10,323 bases of DNA from Actinomycetales bacterium. GTDB taxonomy: Bacteria; Actinomycetota; Actinomycetes; Actinomycetales; Actinomycetaceae. This document shows positions 6,426-10,323 of the stretch, in pieces. The stretch covers positions 1 to 10,323 of the forward strand of contig JALHDK010000067.1 in NCBI GenBank assembly GCA_022838965.1, given 5' to 3'. Each line of letters opens with the position of its first letter. Within the stretch, counting starts at the first letter, position 1. The notes under the pieces were generated by a model that saw only the letters and a program-made list of their open reading frames with translations, was not told the DNA's origin and searched no databases. The translations under genes were made by a program, and so were the position numbers.

Positions 6426-7133
6426 CTATCGGGCCGTGAGGAACAGGTCGCTCAGGATGTTGACGGAGTTCCAGATCGACTGTCCCTTGGCGCGCGAGTA
6501 GTCGGTGTACACGATGTGCACGGGCATCTCGGCGTACCGAAGGTTGTTGTGAGCGATCTCGCGGAGGAACTCCGAACCGTGGGCCATCCGGTTCTGGCGA
6601 ATCCTGATCCGTGTGGCTGCCGTGCGGTTCAGCGCGCGAAGCCCGTTGTGGGTGTCGGTGACCTTCATCCCGGTGGTCAGGCGTTCGAAGAGCACCGCCA
6701 TCCTGAGCACGAGCCGCTTCAGGAAGCCCGCCTCGACGGACGCGTCCAGGAACCGGGATCCGAGGACCACGTCGAGCCCGCCGGCGCGGAGCATGTCCAC
6801 CATCCGCGCCGCGTCCTCGACCCGGTGCTGGCCGTCAGAGTCAAACGTGACGAACCACAGCGCCTCCGGGTCCTGGAGGGCGTATCGCAGACCGGTCTGC
6901 AGGGCCGCACCCTGGCCGAGGTTGATGGGGTGTCGCACGATGTGGGCTCCGCCGGCACGGGCCTCGGCGACGGAGTTGTCGGAACTGCCGTCGTCCACGC
7001 ACACGATCTTCGGGAACACCGCCCGCGCCTCCCGGACTACCTCCTGGACCACCTGCCCCTCGTTGTAGAGCGGGACGATCAGCCACGCGTCCGGGTAGGT
7101 GGTTGAGCCTGGTGGGCCGGGCACGGTGGTCAT
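6426..7133 (-). CDS. Family 2 glycosyltransferase, DPM1-like (polyprenyl-phosphate sugar synthase)
   Basis: This 235-residue GT-A fold enzyme resembles dolichol/undecaprenyl-phosphate sugar synthases. It has the nucleotide-binding VDDGSSD (46-52), the metal-binding DSD (98-100, TFDSDGQH), GSRF (125-128), the acceptor-region DTHNGLRALN (160-169) and the late YSRAKGQS (212-219). It has no C-terminal membrane segments, so the neighbouring DUF2304 protein could supply the membrane anchor. The expected reaction is transfer of a sugar from a nucleotide donor to undecaprenyl phosphate on the cytoplasmic face; the sugar cannot be told from sequence. The ATG at 7133 follows a GGAGGA ribosome binding site by 9 bases and overlaps the upstream LCP stop by 4 bp. 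Other GT2 activities remain possible. Confidence 0.88.
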   Translation of the reverse strand: MTTVPGPPGSTTYPDAWLIVPLYNEGQVVQEVVREARAVFPKIVCVDDGSSDNSVAEARAGGAHIVRHPINLGQGAALQTGLRYALQDPEALWFVTFDSDGQHRVEDAARMVDMLRAGGLDVVLGSRFLDASVEAGFLKRLVLRMAVLFERLTTGMKVTDTHNGLRALNRTAATRIRIRQNRMAHGSEFLREIAHNNLRYAEMPVHIVYTDYSRAKGQSIWNSVNILSDLFLTAR

Positions 7134-8449
7134 GGCTGAACGTCCTCCGTGGTCAGTTCGCCGTCGCGGAGTCTCTGGAAGAAGGTGGGGGTGAGCTCCG
7201 GGTCGAGGAGGACAGTGGACCCGACCCTTCCCGGACGATAGTCGAGGTCCTTGATGGGTGGGCCGCCAGTCAGGCCCTCCGGTCCGGTTGCGCGCCGGAA
7301 GGCGAGTGCCAGGCGACCCAGATCCACCACACCGGTGGCGTCGTCGGTGGTGAGCGCCCCGGTCCCGGCGTCAATGAGGTCGATCTGGCGGAACGGGTTG
7401 AGGGCTGTTCCCAGCGTGGCGACCCGGCGCACCACGGCAGAGATCAGCTGACGCTGGCGTGCCTGTCGCCCGACGTCGCCCAGCGGGTCCGAGTAGCGCA
7501 TGCGGGCGAACGCCAGGGCGACGGTCCCGTCGACGTCGTGGCACCCTGCCGTCCAGACCAGGCCGGACAGCTCGTCGTTGACGTCGAAGTCGAGACACAG
7601 GTTGACGCCCCCCACGGCATCCACGAGCGTGACCACCCCGCCCATGCCGATCTCCACGTAGTGGGCGACGGTCAGGCCGGTGAGGCCCTCCACCGTCTGC
7701 ACCAGCAGGGGAGCGCCCCCGAAGGCGAAGGACGCATTGAGCTTGTTTCCGCCGTACCCCGGTATCTCGACATAGGTGTCCCGCGGGAGGGAGATCAGGG
7801 CGGTGCTGCCGTTGTTCGCCACGTGGAGAATGAGGATCGAATCCGCCCGCTGGCCGGCCGTGTCGTCCGCCACGGCACCATCGGCCCGCGAGTCGGAACC
7901 CACGAGGAGGTAGGTGTTCCCCGGGGTTCCAGGGGCTCCTGAGAGGGCCGTGGTGTGCGCGATCTTGCCGTTGGCCCAGATCAGCAGTCCGATCGGCCAC
8001 GCCAGCAGCAGGGCGAGAACCAGCGCGAGGATGACGGGGAGGCGGCGGCGGCGCGTGATCCTCGCGGGACGCGAAGGCGGGGCCGGGGGCGTCGCCTTCG
8101 CTGCGCTGTCCTCCGGGTGTGAGGGTGGTACAGGCCGCGACGGCGCCGCCGCTGGTGAGGGTGGCACAGGCCGCGACAGCGCCGCCGCTGGTGAGGGTGG
8201 CACCGGCCGCGAGGGCCCCGCCGCCGTTGAGGGTGGCACCGGCCGCGACGGCGCCGCTGCGCTGCTGCTGAACGCGGTGCGGTGGGGTGACGGGGCCGGA
8301 CGGGCCGGCGGCGCCGGCTCGACCGGCATCACCCGGGACTCGCCGCCGGCTCTGGAGTCACCGACCTTGCGGGCACCGGTGGCGGATGGACGGGCTGTCG
8401 AGTGCCGGGGCATGATCCGCGGCGGAGTGGGCTCCTCCTCGACGCTCAC
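7130..8449 (-). CDS. LytR-CpsA-Psr (LCP) cell wall ligase with repeat-rich cytoplasmic tail
   Basis: LCP proteins move glycans from undecaprenyl pyrophosphate carriers onto peptidoglycan outside the membrane. The 439 residues comprise a long Pro/Ser/Ala-rich N-terminal region (1-130), a basic ITRRRR, one membrane helix (about 137-158) and an external LCP domain (about 178-345). Conserved residues are visible: D186 and R188 (GSDSR), R201 and D203 (QRADS), R223 and D224 (SLPRD), and R316/R318 with R328 and R333/Q334 (FARMRYSDPLGDVGRQARQRQ). C285 and C303 may form a disulfide. The tail contains four 12-residue repeats of type AAAPSRPVPPSP. The GTG at 8449 has a GGAG 8 bases upstream and overlaps the stop of the preceding LCP gene by 4 bp. 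The 130-residue cytosolic extension is unusually long for an LCP protein. Which polymer it attaches is unknown. Confidence 0.93.
   Translation of the reverse strand: MSVEEEPTPPRIMPRHSTARPSATGARKVGDSRAGGESRVMPVEPAPPARPAPSPHRTAFSSSAAAPSRPVPPSTAAGPSRPVPPSPAAALSRPVPPSPAAAPSRPVPPSHPEDSAAKATPPAPPSRPARITRRRRLPVILALVLALLLAWPIGLLIWANGKIAHTTALSGAPGTPGNTYLLVGSDSRADGAVADDTAGQRADSILILHVANNGSTALISLPRDTYVEIPGYGGNKLNASFAFGGAPLLVQTVEGLTGLTVAHYVEIGMGGVVTLVDAVGGVNLCLDFDVNDELSGLVWTAGCHDVDGTVALAFARMRYSDPLGDVGRQARQRQLISAVVRRVATLGTALNPFRQIDLIDAGTGALTTDDATGVVDLGRLALAFRRATGPEGLTGGPPIKDLDYRPGRVGSTVLLDPELTPTFFQRLRDGELTTEDVQP
8121..8264 (-). repeat. Four tandem 36-bp repeats inside the LCP gene
   Basis: On the + strand, units begin with GAGGGTGG at 8121, 8157, 8193 and 8229, exactly 36 bp apart. 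On the coding strand they encode four copies of a 12-residue Pro/Ser/Ala unit with core SRPVPPS (residues about 63-110 of the LCP protein). Copies differ at a few bases. The period is a multiple of three, so gain or loss of units keeps the frame, and copy number may vary between strains. Confidence 0.9.
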
Positions 8450-9744
8450 GTGGCGGTCTCCTTGGTGCAGTAGAGCGGGTCGTCCGTCACGCCTGACGTG
8501 ACCGACGGCAACGGTGTCGGTTCGGTGCCGCCGGATGACGGCGTCTGTGTGGTGGGAGGGCTGCTCGCGGCTGCCGCTGCCGCCGCCTCACGTTCCTTCA
8601 GGGCCTGGGTGATCGCCGGACCGTCGCCGGAGTAGATCGGATCGACGGGCGTGTCGGCGAGCAGTGCCTCCCAGACGAAGGCGGCATAGTCCGACGGCAC
8701 CACGCGTGCGCCAGCCCAGACGAACGGCATGGTCACCAGCGTGATGTTCTCCATGCGAATGGACGAGAGCGACATGCCGAGACCTGCCATCGAGCTGATG
8801 TCCCCCACCCGGTTCCCGGTGGTCAGCGTCTGGGTGGAGGTGTCGAGGAACTGGTAGAGGCGGGGCGGGTTGCGCAGGAGGTTGGAGGACAGGGCCTCCT
8901 GGATCACCGCCATCACCAGGTCCTGCTGCCGGCCGATGCGCGAGATGTCCGAGCCGTCCCCGACGGTCTTTCGCACCCGGGCGAACCCGAGCGCCTCCTG
9001 TCCGTCGAGGAGGCGGCAACCCTTCTCGAGCTTCAGGCCGGACAGGCGGTCGTTGATGTCCTGCGGGATGTACATCGCAACGCCGCCGAGCGCGTCAATG
9101 ACATTGATGAAGCCGGCGAAGTCGACCACCACGAAATCGTCGATGTAGATGCCCGTGAGTTGCTCCACCGTGCGGATCGTGCACGCGGCGGCGGATCCGA
9201 TCGTGCCGCCGTCCGCGCCGATCTGGAACGCGGAGTTGAACATGACATCATGCTGGGGCCGCGTGGTCGTGCCGTCCGGCAGGGTGCACTCCGGGATGTC
9301 GACGAGCGTGTCCCGGGGGATGGAGACCACCTCGACGCGCTTTCGGTCAGCCGAGATGTGGACGAGCATGGTGGTGTCGGAGCGCATTCCGGAGGTGGTC
9401 CCGGTGGCTCCGGCGCCGTCGACGTCGTTGGCGCCCTCGCGGGAATCCGATCCGATCACCAGGAAGTTCAGCGGGCGACCCGGGTTGATGTCGGTCGGGG
9501 CCGGGCTTCCGGACGCCGTGGGGCGCTCGCTGCCCAGCAGGCTCTCGATGTCGTGCCGTTCGATGTTGCCCTGGATGCGACCCCACGCGAGGCCGGCGAG
9601 GCTGACGGAGAACAGCAGGACGAACGTGAGTGTGAGGGCCAGGGCGTTCGCGAGCGGGTGCCGCTTGCGGCCAACGGCCCGGTGGCGCGCGGGCAGACGG
9701 TGGGGGACGCTGAGCTCGCTCCCGGGGCTCAGCTCTTCTGGCAC
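8446..9744 (-). CDS. LytR-CpsA-Psr (LCP) cell wall ligase, first gene of the leftward operon
   Basis: This second LCP ligase has 432 residues from the GTG at 9744. It has a short basic cytoplasmic tail, one membrane helix (about 33-55) and an external LCP domain (about 92-285). Conserved residues are D100 and R102 (GSDSR), R121 and D123 (MRSDT), R144 and D145 (SIPRD), R256 and R258 (GFARVRK), then D266, R269, R272 and Q273. An external C-terminal part follows, ending in an Ala/Pro/Thr-rich linker and a short DDPLYC-containing end. The codon just before, ATG at 9747, is the conventional alternative. GTG is preferred because a -10-like TACATT ends 6 bases before it and would leave ATG at -3, untranscribed; no ribosome binding site serves either codon. 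Four cysteines (153, 188, 243, 426) lie outside the membrane. Its stop overlaps the next LCP start by 4 bp. Confidence 0.93.
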   Translation of the reverse strand: MPEELSPGSELSVPHRLPARHRAVGRKRHPLANALALTLTFVLLFSVSLAGLAWGRIQGNIERHDIESLLGSERPTASGSPAPTDINPGRPLNFLVIGSDSREGANDVDGAGATGTTSGMRSDTTMLVHISADRKRVEVVSIPRDTLVDIPECTLPDGTTTRPQHDVMFNSAFQIGADGGTIGSAAACTIRTVEQLTGIYIDDFVVVDFAGFINVIDALGGVAMYIPQDINDRLSGLKLEKGCRLLDGQEALGFARVRKTVGDGSDISRIGRQQDLVMAVIQEALSSNLLRNPPRLYQFLDTSTQTLTTGNRVGDISSMAGLGMSLSSIRMENITLVTMPFVWAGARVVPSDYAAFVWEALLADTPVDPIYSGDGPAITQALKEREAAAAAAASSPPTTQTPSSGGTEPTPLPSVTSGVTDDPLYCTKETAT

Positions 9745-9750
9745 CATTCC

Positions 9751-9756
9751 AATGTA
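9751..9756 (-). promoter_or_regulatory. -10 element of the LCP/GT2/DUF2304 operon, leaderless type
   Basis: Reading leftward, TACATT is followed by GGAATG and then the GTG at 9744, the same 6-base spacing seen at the response regulator and gtrA-like genes. With the last T at -7, transcription would begin at the G of GTG. No recognisable -35 is found at 16-19 bp upstream. Confidence 0.55.
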
Positions 9757-9779
9757 TCGGGATCTGTCTCTCCTGCGTA

Positions 9780-9793
9780 CCCCGCGCGCGGGG
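9780..9793. repeat. 14-bp GC palindrome between divergent LCP and rgpF-like genes
   Basis: CCCCGCGCGCGGGG is a perfect palindrome in the 75-base gap between the two divergent genes. It lies about 24 bases upstream of the LCP -10 and 29 bases before the rgpF-like ATG. It could be an operator or a short hairpin; low sequence complexity in a GC-rich genome makes chance possible. Confidence 0.4.
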
Positions 9794-9811
9794 GAGACTG
9801 GTCACACGTCG

Positions 9812-9818
9812 AAAGGGG
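9812..9818 (+). promoter_or_regulatory. Ribosome binding site of the rgpF-like gene
   Basis: AAAGGGG lies 4 bases before the ATG at 9823 and closely resembles the consensus Shine-Dalgarno sequence. It supports translation starting in the 9823 frame, which matters because the RgpF-like homology lies in a different frame. The spacing is on the short side. Confidence 0.55.
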
Positions 9819-9822
9819 AACG

Positions 9823-10323
9823 ATGCGCGAGGAGTTCACGTGGCGCCTCGCCGGCCGCGGTGAGGCGCTTGACCTGGACGCGGCCACGGTCGTGCGCGGA
9901 ACTTGTCGCCGTCGTCGCGCACTGGGATCCCGCCAGCCGGTTCTCGGCGAGCACGAGGCGGTACGTCCGTGCCCTCGACGACGCCGGCTGGTCCCCGCTC
10001 GTCGTCACCACATCCCCCGCGCCACCCACGGGTGACCTGCCGGCCTCCGCCGTCGTCCTCCTCCGGCCGAACCGCGGGTACGACTTCGGCTCGTGGGCGA
10101 CGGCACTGCACCAGGTCCCCCGCCTCCGGACCGGCGCGGAGGTGATTCTGACCAATGACTCGATGATCGGGCCGTTCGCGCCGCTGGGTCCGCTTCTCGC
10201 GCGCGCCGAGGAGTCACGTGCCGACGTGTGGGCGGTCACGTCCTCCCTGCAGAACTCGCCGCACCTGCAGTCCTACTTCCTTCGCTTCCGGCCCGCCGTC
10301 CTGGGTCTGCCCGAACTGGTCAA
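9823..10323 (+). CDS. RgpF-like rhamnan synthesis glycosyltransferase, 5' part only, suspected frameshift
   Basis: From base 9899 to the window end, the frame beginning GAA CTT GTC encodes 141 residues typical of rhamnan synthesis protein F (PF05045 type): AVVAHWDPASRFSA, RPNRGYDFGSW, VILTNDSMIGPF, VWAVTSSLQ and HLQSYFLRF. RgpF-type enzymes add rhamnose or similar sugars during wall polysaccharide synthesis. The best start, ATG at 9823 with its ribosome binding site, is in another frame. That frame uses codons typical of this genome up to about 9897, then degrades. Skipping one base (G9898) joins MREEFTWRLAGRGEALDLDA...TVVR to ELVAVVAHW smoothly. So the gene either carries a one-base insertion (mutation or sequence error), or starts at GTG 9860 or TTG 9869 in the homology frame, where the codons look atypical. 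The gene continues beyond the window. Confidence 0.75.

Noticed and set aside
8121..8264. CRISPR-like array
   Set aside because: The 36-bp units are contiguous with no spacers and stay in frame within the LCP coding sequence, so they are a protein repeat.
7103..8501. Two long plus-strand open frames (7103-7942 and 7914-8501) opposite the LCP gene
   Set aside because: They are antisense shadows of a gene with clear LCP motifs. The Gly-rich repeats in the second are the complement of the Pro/Ser repeats.
9160..10035. 291-codon open frame on the plus strand across the LCP 5' end and rgpF start
   Set aside because: Most of it is antisense to a clear LCP domain. Only its part from ATG 9823 to about 9897 looks coding, and that is treated as the probable start of the rgpF-like gene.
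1..10323. tRNA, rRNA, insertion sequence, prophage or defence genes
   Set aside because: No tRNA-like cloverleaf, ribosomal RNA stretch, transposase, integrase, terminal repeats or defence-type domains were recognised. The coding sequence accounts for nearly the whole window.

Overview
This is a high-GC chromosomal window with GC-rich third codon positions and GTG starts at several genes. These traits, a leaderless-type promoter pattern and the gene families present point to an actinobacterium. The gtrA / purK-purE neighbourhood is also found in Mycobacterium tuberculosis. A propionibacterial relative is possible but is only inference. No mobile element, CRISPR array, tRNA or rRNA is visible, and no gap between genes exceeds about 100 bases.

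Layout, left to right. (1) The 3' part of a class III adenylate cyclase gene (+), cut by the window edge. (2) A 100-base regulatory gap with a 23-bp-period direct repeat and a promoter that ends exactly at the next start codon. (3) An OmpR-type response regulator and its histidine kinase (+), overlapping by one base. (4) A GtrA-family membrane protein (-), whose 3' end overlaps the kinase gene by 89 bp. (5) A very compact divergent promoter, then purK-purE-galE (+), each junction a 4-bp start/stop overlap. (6) A leftward four-gene operon read from about 9744 down to 6029: two LytR-CpsA-Psr (LCP) ligases, a DPM1-like family 2 glycosyltransferase and a DUF2304 membrane protein. Its last gene meets galE stop-to-stop with a 4-bp overlap. 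(7) Divergent from that operon, the start of a rhamnan-synthesis-F-like (RgpF) gene that runs off the right edge and appears to carry a one-base frameshift near base 9898.

The common theme of the right two thirds is envelope glycan assembly. GalE can supply a UDP-hexose, the GT2/DUF2304 pair probably makes an undecaprenyl-phosphate sugar, GtrA-type proteins are thought to move such lipid-linked sugars across the membrane, an RgpF-like enzyme builds polysaccharide, and LCP proteins attach the finished polymer to peptidoglycan. This resembles, in dispersed form, the side-chain machinery of streptococcal rhamnose polysaccharides. PurK and PurE are the two CAIR-forming steps of purine synthesis and share their transcript with galE.

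The most notable non-coding signal is that four transcription-unit heads (response regulator, gtrA, purK, distal LCP gene) carry a TAC-N2-T hexamer 6 or 7 bases before a GTG codon, the layout expected for leaderless mRNAs. No wholly new system is obvious. The suspected rgpF frameshift, the tandem operator candidate, the overlapping divergent promoters and the repeat-bearing LCP tail are the points most worth checking.
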